From Fodinibius sp034521915 (GTDB lineage Bacteria; Bacteroidota; Rhodothermia; Balneolales; Balneolaceae), in NCBI RefSeq assembly GCF_034521915.1, contig NZ_JAXHLU010000021.1, positions 1 through 64,000 on the forward strand: a stretch of DNA of 64,000 bases, in the 5' to 3' direction. The notes under the pieces are model-generated. The model worked only from the letters and a program-made list of their open reading frames with translations, was not told the DNA's origin and did no database searches. Below, in pieces: positions 32,622-40,795 of the stretch. Each line of letters begins with the position of its first letter. Positions within the stretch are counted from its first letter, which is position 1. A program made the translations under genes and the position numbers.

Positions 32622-32944
32622 GATAGAAGCGATAAAGCATCGTAATTTGTATTTGCTTTATAAGGTGTCATTACAAATGACTGGTCATTAAGTTAGGCAC
32701 CGATAGAGAAAGTAAAACCTACAGAAGGCAGAGTAATAGGCTTTCATTCTTATATTGGATGGGAGTTTTTACTTTTGTAAGTAATCAGATTAGAAGCAAA
32801 ATTTTACCTACCGTCAACACGATGAGCTGTTGGGACAGTGGTTTGTAGGGGATTCCCTCAAATATTGACTGCTGACATAAGGAATTTGGATTCCAAAATG
32901 ATTAGATGTAAATAGGTCAGTAGCTTCATAATTAGAAAGAGAAG

Positions 32945-32984
32945 AACCTCACATTTAAATATTTAGGTGTGGGGTTTTTTATTG
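32945..32984 (+). terminator. intrinsic terminator-like hairpin 3
   Basis: AACCTCACA (32945-32953) and TGTGGGGTT (32968-32976) pair with one G-U, AT-rich loop, then TTTTTATTG. It is unrelated in sequence to hairpins 1 and 2. Confidence 0.6.
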
Positions 32985-33210
32985 GGTCTAACAACTTCCT
33001 TAAGGGTTAGATCCGATTGCCAATACTCTTTCCCCTTTACAATCTACTCCAGTGGTAATTTCGGATTATTCATATCAGGAAATGATAGCATTGACCATCT
33101 ATTAGTTGAGCTGATAAAAGTTTATGATCAAGTATTGGAGTGGGGATAGAAAAAGTTAGAGTTAAGCAGGAGAGGACGGGATATTTCTGCCTAATCCAGA
33201 AATCAGACAG

Positions 33211-33630
33211 CTACTTTGTGTCATTACAATTAGAGTATATAGTTATCTGGCTATTATCATCAACTCCTTTCATAACTATTGTTCCTTCTGAATAACTAAC
33301 TACTTCATGCTCTGAAGTGCTTCTTGGATATATATAGATAAATTCTAGTCGTAATTTATTGTTGTCTAATATGGTATAGTTGCCGGTCAATGTATGGTTT
33401 GGTGTACTACCACATGGGAAGTTATGTATTGAATAAACAATTTCAGTATTCAGGTTTCCATATTTCCATTTTGTATATATCTCACTCGAATCTGGGACCG
33501 AGCCATACCAAGTAGTGTTTGGAAGTATTTCTTTCAGGTCTGGTGTTGATTGTTCAGTACCTGTTGATTGACAACTAATTATGGCAAGAGTAACTGCAAG
33601 TAAGACAACTGGCTTGATAAATGTACTCAC
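33211..33630 (-). CDS. small lipoprotein of unknown function (cassette-like gene 3)
   Basis: A 139-residue protein with a lipoprotein signal peptide (MSTFIKPVVLLAVTLAIISC, acylated Cys at 20). The mature part is beta-rich: NTTWYGSVPDSSEIYTKWKY, LTGNYTILDNNKLRLEF and a Cys near the end, which resembles lipocalin-like META/DUF folds only in a general way. I do not recognise a family. It is one of three same-strand lipoprotein genes separated by ~170-200-base spacers that share a core sequence. Confidence 0.72.
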   Translation of the reverse strand: MSTFIKPVVLLAVTLAIISCQSTGTEQSTPDLKEILPNTTWYGSVPDSSEIYTKWKYGNLNTEIVYSIHNFPCGSTPNHTLTGNYTILDNNKLRLEFIYIYPRSTSEHEVVSYSEGTIVMKGVDDNSQITIYSNCNDTK

Positions 33631-33745
33631 GATGAATCAATTTTATTGAAATGTATTTCCAATCTACGGAAAATCGGAATAACTGGACAAAAAATTTTAC
33701 TCTTAATAATATTGTCTATAAGAAACACACAAATAAATATTGAAT

Positions 33746-33780
33746 TGTTGAATAATGAACGAAGTGCTAAAAAAAGCCAC
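33746..33780. repeat. shared spacer core 1 of cassette-like region
   Basis: TTGAATAATGAACGAAGTGC, then TAAAAAAAGCCAC. The matching cores at 34303 and 34893 lie in equivalent gaps. The rest of this spacer contains a GAGGCGCGTCTC hairpin and CGCTGGTTAGCG (33820-33831), which vaguely resemble integron attC ends. Confidence 0.45.
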
Positions 33781-33832
33781 ATACTGGCAAGTGATGGTGA
33801 GGCGCGTCTCCTTAAAGCGCTGGTTAGCGACT

Positions 33833-34237
33833 TTACTTAATGTTACTATAGCCAAGAATACATAAATCAGGATAATCTCTTGTCTCTCTTCTATCGACTG
33901 AAAGTGAGATCTTGTACTGTTTATTTTCCTGAAATTGCTTTGGTTTAACGGTTTCAATAAACAATGTGTCAGTAGGGGGTAGCCTATCTGATACCCATAT
34001 TCCATCTGGTGCAACGCAAGTTGCATCTTCAGGACATTGAAAAGTATTAAATACAAAGGACTCGATATTTACGGAATCAGGTGTTTCAACTTTGTTAAGT
34101 ACTTGTTGTATCCCTACCGTCTCAAAATTAAAGGCTTCTGGATATGTTCGTTCAATCTTCTCATCAGAGTTGCTGACACCACATCCTACAAAAATTAAAA
34201 GACAGGCTACAATTAAAGATAGTTGATTAATGTTCAT
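33833..34237 (-). CDS. small lipoprotein of unknown function (cassette-like gene 2)
   Basis: A 134-residue protein with signal peptide and lipobox (MNINQLSLIVACLLIFVGCG, Cys 19). The mature part includes FVFNTFQCPEDATCVAPDGI, a CPxDxxCVxP-type motif in which two Cys may pair, followed by a beta-rich segment ending CILGYSNIK. The C-P-x(3)-C-V pattern occurs in small Bacteroidota lipoproteins of unknown role. Same strand and spacing as its neighbours; no obvious promoter of its own. Confidence 0.72.
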   Translation of the reverse strand: MNINQLSLIVACLLIFVGCGVSNSDEKIERTYPEAFNFETVGIQQVLNKVETPDSVNIESFVFNTFQCPEDATCVAPDGIWVSDRLPPTDTLFIETVKPKQFQENKQYKISLSVDRRETRDYPDLCILGYSNIK

Positions 34238-34283
34238 AACTGGTAGGTTTTGTGTCAGAATGACTTTTGCAAATTAATACCTA

Positions 34284-34357
34284 AAAGAGATCTATACCTA
34301 ACCATTAAATAATAAACGTTTAGATAAAACGCCAGACCTTGGTATATAGATCTCTTT
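34284..34357. repeat. inverted repeat containing shared spacer core 2
   Basis: AAAGAGATCTATACC (34284-34298) and GGTATATAGATCTCTTT (34341-34357) form a long stem with a two-base bulge. The loop holds the shared core TTAAATAATAAACGTTTAGA, then TAAAACGCCAGA (34305-34336) and ACCTAACC, which fits the integron RYYYAAC box. Confidence 0.5.
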
Positions 34358-34421
34358 AATGCACGTAATAGGAGTATTAATGCGTTTTATTTATTGTCTG
34401 GATTAGTTACATCAAATGAAT

Positions 34422-34826
34422 TTATTTGCCATTAACTGATGTAATGTTACCATCAAGTATAACTTGGGCAATATGATTAAATTGTTTCTCGGTCTTCCAA
34501 GTAGTTTTTCCATTCTTTTGAGCAACTAAGTTAAGGATCATAGAACTATTGCCTTTTAGTTTGTGAAAAGTACCATAAAAATTAGTTTTACTCACAGTAA
34601 ACTCGAATGGAGTCTCTTGTGAATCAGCAGGAGCCGAACCATTCCATTCACCAATATTTATAGCTTCAAATATTAATGTGCTATCTGGGTTAGAAGAAGA
34701 AATACTGATGGTCACATTTTCTACTACAAATGAGGTTTCGTTATTCTCTTTTTCTGTCGCACTTGAGCATGCAATGAAAATAAATAATGTGACAGTAGTA
34801 GCGAGTATGAGATGAATAGTTTTCAT
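34422..34826 (-). CDS. small lipoprotein of unknown function (cassette-like gene 1)
   Basis: A 134-residue protein with signal peptide and lipobox (MKTIHLILATTVTLFIFIAC, Cys 20). The mature protein is Ser/Thr/Asn-rich with alternating hydrophobics (FVVENVTISISSSNPDSTLI, ILNLVAQKNGKTTWKTEKQF), suggesting a beta-sandwich. No family recognised. It is the first of the three minus-strand lipoprotein genes; upstream (34827-34956) is the third spacer with the shared core. Confidence 0.72.
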   Translation of the reverse strand: MKTIHLILATTVTLFIFIACSSATEKENNETSFVVENVTISISSSNPDSTLIFEAINIGEWNGSAPADSQETPFEFTVSKTNFYGTFHKLKGNSSMILNLVAQKNGKTTWKTEKQFNHIAQVILDGNITSVNGK

Positions 34827-34892
34827 AATATTAGTTTTAAGTTGGAATTTTATAAGGCAGTGTACCTAGCAACCTGGCGTATAAAGCTACAC

Positions 34893-34925
34893 ACTAAATA
34901 ATGACCGAAGAGCTAAAAAGCCAGA
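34893..34925. repeat. shared spacer core 3 of cassette-like region
   Basis: ACTAAATAATGACCGAAGAG, then CTAAAAAGCCAGA, clearly related to the cores at 33746 and 34303. Nearby GTGTACC and CCTGGCG segments give partial stems. Confidence 0.45.
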
Positions 34926-35039
34926 TGATGATTAGAGGGGGGCTGATATTACAAATATGACTATGATTGAGTTCTATGATGCAATAAATTCTTTTCCAAT
35001 AGTGAATAATATTTCACTAGACTCAAAGCAATTATTTAA

Positions 35040-35232
35040 GGGCCTCTGCAAAACCTGGGAAATTGAGCACGTTATTGCAAGCCTGATAAGTAATCTCGGA
35101 ATCAAAGATGCTATAAAGAGATCGACTGCCTATTCCATAGCTTTTGTAACGTGTTAAGTCATATGTTAAAGAAAGCTCCGTGCAGGCACACCGCATTTCA
35201 TTTGGAATAACAGTAAGGTTTTGTAAAGGCCC
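35040..35232. repeat. MITE-like element, copy A
   Basis: About 193 bp with inverted ends GGGCCTCTGCAAAACC (35040-35055) and GGTTTTGTAAAGGCCC (35217-35232), two mismatches. The right 105 bases match copy B at 37392 closely (AGCTTTTGTAA, GCTCCGTGCAGGCA, CAGTAAGGTTTTG). It carries no transposase. A short frame at 34957-35157 overlaps it and is not a real gene. Confidence 0.75.
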
Positions 35233-35260
35233 CTATTTACAAAATGTGGATAAAAATGGT

Positions 35261-36907
35261 TTATGAGTCTTTTTCGCTACCGGATAATTTGAAAGTTATA
35301 GGTAAAGAATACTGAACTCGTACCGGTTCGCCACGTTGCGTGCCAGGAGTAAAGTTTGCTTGTTTAACGACCCGAAGTGCTTCATTATCTAAGCTTTCTT
35401 CTACTCCTTTTACGATTGTCGGGTTCACAACATTACCGTTTTTGTCAACGATAAATTGTACGATTACTCTCCCTTCGGCTCCTGCTTCGCGAGCTTCCTC
35501 GGGATAATTAATCATTTTTTGCAAAGAGCCCAAGCCGCCAACTAATTCCGGCATATTTTCAACGGCTACAAAGTAATCTCCTTCTTCAGATTTTGAACCT
35601 TCTGTAGGTTTTTGAGGAGCTTTATCCTTGAGATCAGTAAATGCTTTTTCGGGATTTATAACCGTCATTTTTAAGACCCCGTTTTTGCCTTGTTCGCCGT
35701 ATTCGTTGGTAGCTTTTTCTCCTTTCAGAACATCGATAGACTTAATATACTTTGATTTGAGTCGGGACAATTTATCTTTGTTCGATTCTGTTTGATCCCA
35801 CACTTCTCCATTAACAACATATAGTGGAGAAGAATCAGATGACATAGTCGTGATCTGTGATTGCGTTTGTTCAACTTCGCTGTTGGTAATGCCATCTTGT
35901 GACATATCAGTACAAGAAATAGTGAGTGTTAACAGGGAAGCGGCAAAAAAAGTGATTAGAAAGCTCGATCGAAAGTTCATAGATAGACTGTTTTGGTTAG
36001 ACATAATTTGAATACGCTTTTTAAGTGAAGAAGGATTAACGGCCATACTCAGAACTAATTTTTGTTGATGATCTCGTTTTGCAAGTTCAAAGAGCAGAGA
36101 GGCATACTTCTTTTGGGAAAATTCCTTATTGGCCAGAACCTCGCTGTCGCAGATCACCTCTCTGTATTCTTCCCGAGACGTATAGAGGTTGTGGATGAGT
36201 GGATGGAACCAGAAAAGGGATTTTATAAGTACAAGAAGGCTATTCAGCAGAAAATCGCGATTTTTAATGTGGATCAGCTCATGCTGTACGGCCATTGCAA
36301 GTGAAGACGGTTGATTTTTTAAATCAGCCGGTACAACAATCTTCGTGGTAAGCCATCCATAAGTAAATGGGATGTTGGTATTGCCGGAGTAGGCAATTAA
36401 TGTATTTCGGTATGTATGACTTGCAGATGGGAGATTTTCCATCAGGTCTTGGTCACTTGTAAGGGGAGAAAAGTCTAAGTTTTGCTCCATATTTCTAAGT
36501 TGAGCAAAATCGAAAACAAGTTTCAGGACAAGTGCCGCTGCAACTAATCCAACAATCAGGCTAACAGCACCTATCCAAAAATTCGGATTGCTCAAGCCAG
36601 TTAATACAGAGGGGTTTGCCGTAGCCCCGGAAACTGTTATTGGATTTTGAATGACGATAAATAGACCCTCACCCGCTGCTTGTGTGGCACTGCTGATAAA
36701 ATCCATTAGGTAAGCTCCCAGTACACCGAGTGGAAGCACTAAGAGGAGGGCTGTGCGGCTGTGATAGTGATAGATGGGCTGAAGTGATTCGTTTTTATGC
36801 AAGAACAATGCAATGGGAGCGGCTACCAAGGTCCAAATTACTACGGGTAGCCAAAAATGCCCGATTATCTGATCACCAAACGATTGAAGTAGGTTTACGA
36901 ATTCCAT
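35261..36907 (-). CDS. BlaR1/M56-family membrane metalloprotease with TonB C-terminal domain
   Basis: A 548-residue protein. Four membrane segments and a cytosolic M56 domain with the zinc motif MAVQHELIHIKNRD (HELIH) and EYREVICDSEVLA come first. A further membrane segment (SFLITFFAASLLTLTISCT) follows. The periplasmic part has a plug-like stretch (YIKSIDVLKGEKATNEYGEQ, GKNGVLKMTV) and ends in a TonB-type domain (GRVIVQFIVDKNGNV, NEALRVVKQANFTPG). Such proteins sense envelope signals and relieve the BlaI repressor by proteolysis. The start overlaps the stop of the BlaI gene by one base (TAATG), so they form one operon. Confidence 0.9.
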   Translation of the reverse strand: MEFVNLLQSFGDQIIGHFWLPVVIWTLVAAPIALFLHKNESLQPIYHYHSRTALLLVLPLGVLGAYLMDFISSATQAAGEGLFIVIQNPITVSGATANPSVLTGLSNPNFWIGAVSLIVGLVAAALVLKLVFDFAQLRNMEQNLDFSPLTSDQDLMENLPSASHTYRNTLIAYSGNTNIPFTYGWLTTKIVVPADLKNQPSSLAMAVQHELIHIKNRDFLLNSLLVLIKSLFWFHPLIHNLYTSREEYREVICDSEVLANKEFSQKKYASLLFELAKRDHQQKLVLSMAVNPSSLKKRIQIMSNQNSLSMNFRSSFLITFFAASLLTLTISCTDMSQDGITNSEVEQTQSQITTMSSDSSPLYVVNGEVWDQTESNKDKLSRLKSKYIKSIDVLKGEKATNEYGEQGKNGVLKMTVINPEKAFTDLKDKAPQKPTEGSKSEEGDYFVAVENMPELVGGLGSLQKMINYPEEAREAGAEGRVIVQFIVDKNGNVVNPTIVKGVEESLDNEALRVVKQANFTPGTQRGEPVRVQYSLPITFKLSGSEKDS

Positions 36908-37290
36908 TATTGATTATCCTCCATGTTATCGATCATAGATTTAATTTCATTCAAGTCCTTTGCGGTCAAGTCCTCACTGTTTACCAGCGCTTGCACTAGC
37001 TCTTTGGGGGATCCCTTAAACGCTTTTTTCATTAAATCACTGATAAGATTTGAACGGACTGACTCAGGCTCTTGGGCAGGGCTATAAACATAAGTAACGC
37101 CATCTTTGCGATATTTCAGCAGATCTTTCTCGGCCAGATTTTTCATGACCGTCATTATAGTGGTATAGGCTACTTCCCGGTCTTCCAAAATTCGTTTGCG
37201 GACCTGTTTTACCGTAGCTTCGCCCATATCCCAAACATGATTGAGTACTTCCATTTCGGTTTCTCCCAGTGGAGTGAGTGATTTTTTCAT
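36907..37290 (-). CDS. BlaI/MecI/CopY-family transcriptional repressor
   Basis: A 127-residue winged-helix repressor: LGETEMEVLNHVWDMGEATV, VAYTTIMTVMKNLAEKDLLK and YVYSP are the DNA-binding signature, followed by a dimerisation and cleavage region (SNLISDLMKKAFKGSPKELV). It is the first gene of the pair with the M56 protein and probably represses its own promoter. Target genes other than the operon cannot be told from the window; no beta-lactamase gene is nearby. Confidence 0.93.
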   Translation of the reverse strand: MKKSLTPLGETEMEVLNHVWDMGEATVKQVRKRILEDREVAYTTIMTVMKNLAEKDLLKYRKDGVTYVYSPAQEPESVRSNLISDLMKKAFKGSPKELVQALVNSEDLTAKDLNEIKSMIDNMEDNQ

Positions 37291-37391
37291 CTATTTTGTT
37301 CAATTATGATTGAAAAATTCTATTAACCAGTAAGTCTTATTCAGTTAATACTAATATAGTAGTATTAAGGAAAATGTCAAACACAAAGAGT

Positions 37392-37605
37392 GGGCTTTGC
37401 AAAACCCTTAAAATTTAGCTTGTCATTGCGAACGGAACCATTCGAAGAATGGTGTAGTGAAGCAATCTCACAGAAACGAGCACCGAAAGGGAGATTGCCT
37501 GCCTATGCCGAAGCTTTTGTAATATGATAAGTTATATTTTTATAGAAGGCTCCGTGCAGGCAGGCCGCATTACATTCGCGATGACAGTAAGGTTTTGCAA
37601 AGGCC
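37392..37605. repeat. MITE-like element, copy B
   Basis: About 214 bp with inverted ends GGGCTTTGCAAAACC (37392-37406) and GGTTTTGCAAAGGCC (37591-37605). The inside holds GTCATTGCGAACGG...GAAGCAATCTCAC and its partner GGGAGATTGCC...CGCGATGACAG. This copy is better preserved than copy A at 35040. It fills the gap 37291-37628, with no gene. Confidence 0.78.
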
Positions 37606-37628
37606 TCACAAATAGTAAAATAATTTTA

Positions 37629-38114
37629 TTAAAGCAGTTCCTTAATGGTTTGGACAGCTTTTTGAGGACTTTCTAAATTAGGAGGCACCGGGTAGTTAAG
37701 ATCGCCTATAAAACGGATTAGGTTTGTTGAGGGATTCAATAAAACGAGAGGTTTTCCAGTCTTAAGTGCAAGCATAATTTCTGAAGTGGTTCCGGCCCCC
37801 GATCCACAAGCAACAACTGCATCCGAAGATAGTACATTGATATTATTGCGCGCACTGCCCATCCCCGTACAGATAGGGATATCAACAAATTGGGAAATGC
37901 CTTCTTTGTTTTCGGACGGGAGAATGCCTATAACCAGTCCGCCGGCTTCACTTGCTCCTTTAGAGGCGGCATTCATCACGCCTACATTTCTGCCACCAGT
38001 TAAGAGAGTCCAATTTTGCTCAGCAACTAATTTACCAAGCGTGTAAGCATTATCAAGATCAGTTTGTGTTGCGCCATTTCCGGGACCCATTACTCCAATG
38101 ATTGTATGTACCAT
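37629..38114 (-). CDS. LOG/TIGR00725-family protein (putative nucleotide-binding)
   Basis: A 161-residue Rossmann-like protein: IIGVMGPGNGATQTDLDNAY, LLTGGRNVGVMNAASKGASE and VACGSGAGTTSEIMLALKTG. The TGGRxGVMxAxxxGA and GxGTxxE elements are those of the LOG/TIGR00725 group, relatives of phosphoribohydrolases that release cytokinin bases. The exact activity of the short TIGR00725 form is not established. The next gene upstream is divergent, with only about 50 bases between. Confidence 0.88.
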   Translation of the reverse strand: MVHTIIGVMGPGNGATQTDLDNAYTLGKLVAEQNWTLLTGGRNVGVMNAASKGASEAGGLVIGILPSENKEGISQFVDIPICTGMGSARNNINVLSSDAVVACGSGAGTTSEIMLALKTGKPLVLLNPSTNLIRFIGDLNYPVPPNLESPQKAVQTIKELL

Positions 38115-38161
38115 TGCGGAAATATGATTTAGTTGGAACGTGTTTTAGTTAAAATATATTG

Positions 38162-39769
38162 ATGTATCTTATCCAAACAATAGAAATTTATCGGATGAAT
38201 AATCGTCTATTTTTAAAAGAAGTTGATCAACGAATTTCTCAAGCAGATCTGCATAAAGTAGATAACGCTGTTTTCGTATTGCACGATCAGCTTAATATGC
38301 AGGTGTGGCCCGAGTGGGTACGTGAAGAAAAGCCACCGCTGGTATTCATTGAGGCAAAAGCCAAAGGTGATTCCCTGCCATATCACAAAAAGAAAATTAC
38401 TTATGTACTCAGCTCCATGCGACATTTTGCAGTGGAATGTCAGCAGGAGGGGTATCCGGTTTATTACTATTCAACGGATCAACACTATGACGATGGCCTT
38501 TCCGATATTTTGGAGTCCCATCCCGATTTAGTATTAACCTTTATGACGCCATCGGAGTGGGATAGTCGTGAACGTCTTAGGGAGGTCAAAAGCAGTTTTG
38601 GAGATCGCGTTAAGGAAATTCCCAATCAATTCTTTTTTGCGGATCCGGATGCCTGGAAAGATAATATCGAGCCCGGCTATCGCATGGAATATTTCTATCG
38701 GGATATGCGAAAGAAAACGGGTTATTTGATGAATGGCGATGAGCCCGAGGGAGGGGAATGGAATTATGATGAAGATAATCGGGAGTCACTGCCCAAAGGA
38801 TATGACGTTCCGGAAATTACTGGTGTTGAGCCCGACGATATCACCAACGAAGTCATACAGATGGTAGAAGAATATCATCCTAACAATTTTGGCGTGCTGG
38901 ACGATTTTCGGTATGCCGTGACGAGGGAACAGGCTCTTCAGCTGCTTGATGAATTTATTGAGGAGCGTTTGGCTGATTTTGGTCCCTACGAAGATGCCAT
39001 GGCTACCGATGAACCAACGCTTTTCCACACCAATTTGTCGATTTATTTAAATAACGGATTGCTGTTGCCTTGGGAAATTTGTGAACGGGCGATTCAGGCT
39101 TATGAAAATGATAAGGCTCCCATCAATTCAGTCGAAGGATTAGTACGGCAGATTTTGGGATGGCGTGAATTTGTCCGCATCTATTATGAGGCGATGATGC
39201 CGGAAGTTCGTGATACAAATTTCTTGGATTTTGATGGGGCGCTGCCGGAATTATTTTGGTCCGGAAATACGAAAATGCACTGCCTGCAGCAGAGTTTAAA
39301 GCCGGTTATCGAGCAGGGATACTCGCATCATATACAGCGGCTGATGGTGCTCAGTAACTTTAGTAATCTAACCAAAACCGATCCGCGTGAGCTTAACAAG
39401 TGGTTTTGGTTGGCCTATGTGGATGCCTATGAATGGGTGGTGTTGCCCAATGTGCTGGGGATGTCAACTTTTGCCGATGGAGGAATTCTTGCCTCAAAGC
39501 CGTATGTTAGCAGTGGGAATTATATCAACAAGATGAGCAATTATTGTACGTCATGTGAATATAGCGTCACTAAGAAAACAGGTGAAGGAGCCTGTCCGTT
39601 TAATTATTTGTATTGGAATTTTGTAGATGAACAGCGCGAGGCCTTTGAGGTAAGTGGACGCAATAGTTTTATGGTGAATATGTATGACAAGAAATCTGAT
39701 GAAGATAAAAAAGCCATAAAAGAATCAACGAATCAGTTTCTCAATCAATTAGATCGCTATTCAGGTTAA
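38162..39769 (+). CDS. FeS-containing (6-4) photolyase/cryptochrome (CryPro/FeS-BCP)
   Basis: A 535-residue protein of the prokaryotic FeS photolyase-cryptochrome group. The antenna half begins VFVLHDQLNMQVWPEW and includes YHKKKITYVLSSMRHFA. The catalytic half has QILGWREFVRIYYE and NKWFWLAYVDAYEWVVLPNV with LGMSTFADGG. Four Cys match the 4Fe-4S ligands: one in KMHCLQQSLKP and three in YCTSCEYSVTKKTGEGACPF. Members repair (6-4) photoproducts in DNA using light. The ATG at 38195 (MNNRLFLK) is an alternative start; the family domain begins only at about residue 35. First gene of a light-repair cluster. Confidence 0.92.
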   Translation: MYLIQTIEIYRMNNRLFLKEVDQRISQADLHKVDNAVFVLHDQLNMQVWPEWVREEKPPLVFIEAKAKGDSLPYHKKKITYVLSSMRHFAVECQQEGYPVYYYSTDQHYDDGLSDILESHPDLVLTFMTPSEWDSRERLREVKSSFGDRVKEIPNQFFFADPDAWKDNIEPGYRMEYFYRDMRKKTGYLMNGDEPEGGEWNYDEDNRESLPKGYDVPEITGVEPDDITNEVIQMVEEYHPNNFGVLDDFRYAVTREQALQLLDEFIEERLADFGPYEDAMATDEPTLFHTNLSIYLNNGLLLPWEICERAIQAYENDKAPINSVEGLVRQILGWREFVRIYYEAMMPEVRDTNFLDFDGALPELFWSGNTKMHCLQQSLKPVIEQGYSHHIQRLMVLSNFSNLTKTDPRELNKWFWLAYVDAYEWVVLPNVLGMSTFADGGILASKPYVSSGNYINKMSNYCTSCEYSVTKKTGEGACPFNYLYWNFVDEQREAFEVSGRNSFMVNMYDKKSDEDKKAIKESTNQFLNQLDRYSG

Positions 39770-39787
39770 TTAAAATTTTTATCACGT

Positions 39788-40771
39788 ATGGAGTTTACAC
39801 AAGTAAGTAATTTAAACTTTAATATTTCGAGAGTAACGCTTGGTACATGGGCCATCGGCGGCTGGATGTGGGGCGGATCCGACGACCAGTTGGCGGTTGA
39901 GACCGTGATAGAGGCTCTTGAAAAAGGAGTTACTACCATCGACACAGCTCCGGTGTATGGCTTTGGTAAGAGCGAAGAACTCGTTGGTGAAGCTATTCAG
40001 CAATTTGGGAAAAGAGATGAGATCCAGATTGCAACGAAGTTTGGTTTGGAGTGGGATGATGACGGGAATATCCGGAGGAATTCAACCCGCGATCGAATCC
40101 TCAAGGAAGTGGATGATTCGCTTCGCAGATTACAAACCGATTATATTGATATTTATCAGGTGCATTGGCCGGATTTGGATACCGAATTTGCCGAGACGGC
40201 TGAAACACTGCACGAATTGCTTGAAGAAGGAAAGATTCGCGCGATTGGAGTGTCAAATTATTCGCCGGAGCAGATGGAAGAATTTCAGCAAACGGCGCCC
40301 ATTCATGTTTGTCAGCCGCCCTATAACTTATTTGAGCGCGGTATTGAAAATGATATTATCCCGTATTGCAAAGAGAATGATATCACCCTATTAACGTATG
40401 GCGCCTTGTGCCGGGGATTATTGTCCGGAAAAATGAGTAAAGATCGCACGTTTAACAAAGGGGATTTGCGGCGGAATGCAGATCCCAAATTTCAGGGCGA
40501 AACATTTGATAGGCATCTTGAGGCGGTAGAGAAATTGAAAGAATATGCTGGTAATAAATTCAATCAAAAAGTGATTCACTTGGCTGTACGGTGGATTTTG
40601 GATAAAGGAATAGACTCAGCTATCTGGGGAGCACGTAAACCGGAGCAAGTCACCTTTGAGAAGGTATTTGGATGGGACCTCACAGATCAACAGGTTCAGG
40701 AAATTGAGCATATTGTCGAGGAAACTATAGAAAATCCCGTTAGCCCGGCATTTATGGCTCCGCCTGAATAA
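39788..40771 (+). CDS. aldo/keto reductase
   Basis: A 327-residue NADPH-dependent aldo/keto reductase. The TIM-barrel has D, Y, K and H of the catalytic tetrad: TIDTAPVYGFGKSEELVGEA (D and Y), IATKFGLEW (K) and YQVHWPDL (H). AIGVSNYSPEQM and AVRWILDKGIDSAIWGARKP are family segments. The physiological substrate is not evident; it sits between two photolyase genes with gaps of 18 and 24 bases, so co-expression is likely. Confidence 0.92.
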   Translation: MEFTQVSNLNFNISRVTLGTWAIGGWMWGGSDDQLAVETVIEALEKGVTTIDTAPVYGFGKSEELVGEAIQQFGKRDEIQIATKFGLEWDDDGNIRRNSTRDRILKEVDDSLRRLQTDYIDIYQVHWPDLDTEFAETAETLHELLEEGKIRAIGVSNYSPEQMEEFQQTAPIHVCQPPYNLFERGIENDIIPYCKENDITLLTYGALCRGLLSGKMSKDRTFNKGDLRRNADPKFQGETFDRHLEAVEKLKEYAGNKFNQKVIHLAVRWILDKGIDSAIWGARKPEQVTFEKVFGWDLTDQQVQEIEHIVEETIENPVSPAFMAPPE

Positions 40772-40795
40772 CAATTAATTTTCAAAGTATTGACA

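Larger units (their letters stand above)
32434..32735 (+). repeat. two diverged tandem copies of a ~150-base hairpin-bearing unit
   Basis: Unit A (32434-32583) and unit B (32584-~32735) share the hairpin with the motif GATACTTG in its loop and 3' arm, then a run AAGGCGTCTTACCAACCACT in A matching AAGGTGTCATTACAAATGAC in B, then GTTCATTAAGGTGGATACC versus GGTCATTAAGTTAGGCACC. By eye the copies are about 65-70% identical. The region 32178-33210 otherwise holds no gene I can support; a third T-rich hairpin is at 32945. Confidence 0.6.

Noticed and set aside
32967..33149. 60-codon open frame after hairpin 3
   Set aside because: No ribosome-binding sequence and atypical composition; starts inside the T-run of the terminator-like hairpin.
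33641..34956. A true integron with attC sites
   Set aside because: The terminal RYYYAAC/GTTRRRY boxes are mostly absent and no integron integrase is seen; kept only as a cassette-like observation.
34957..35157. 66-codon open frame
   Set aside because: Most of it lies in MITE-like copy A (35040-35232); no ribosome site and no resemblance to a known family.
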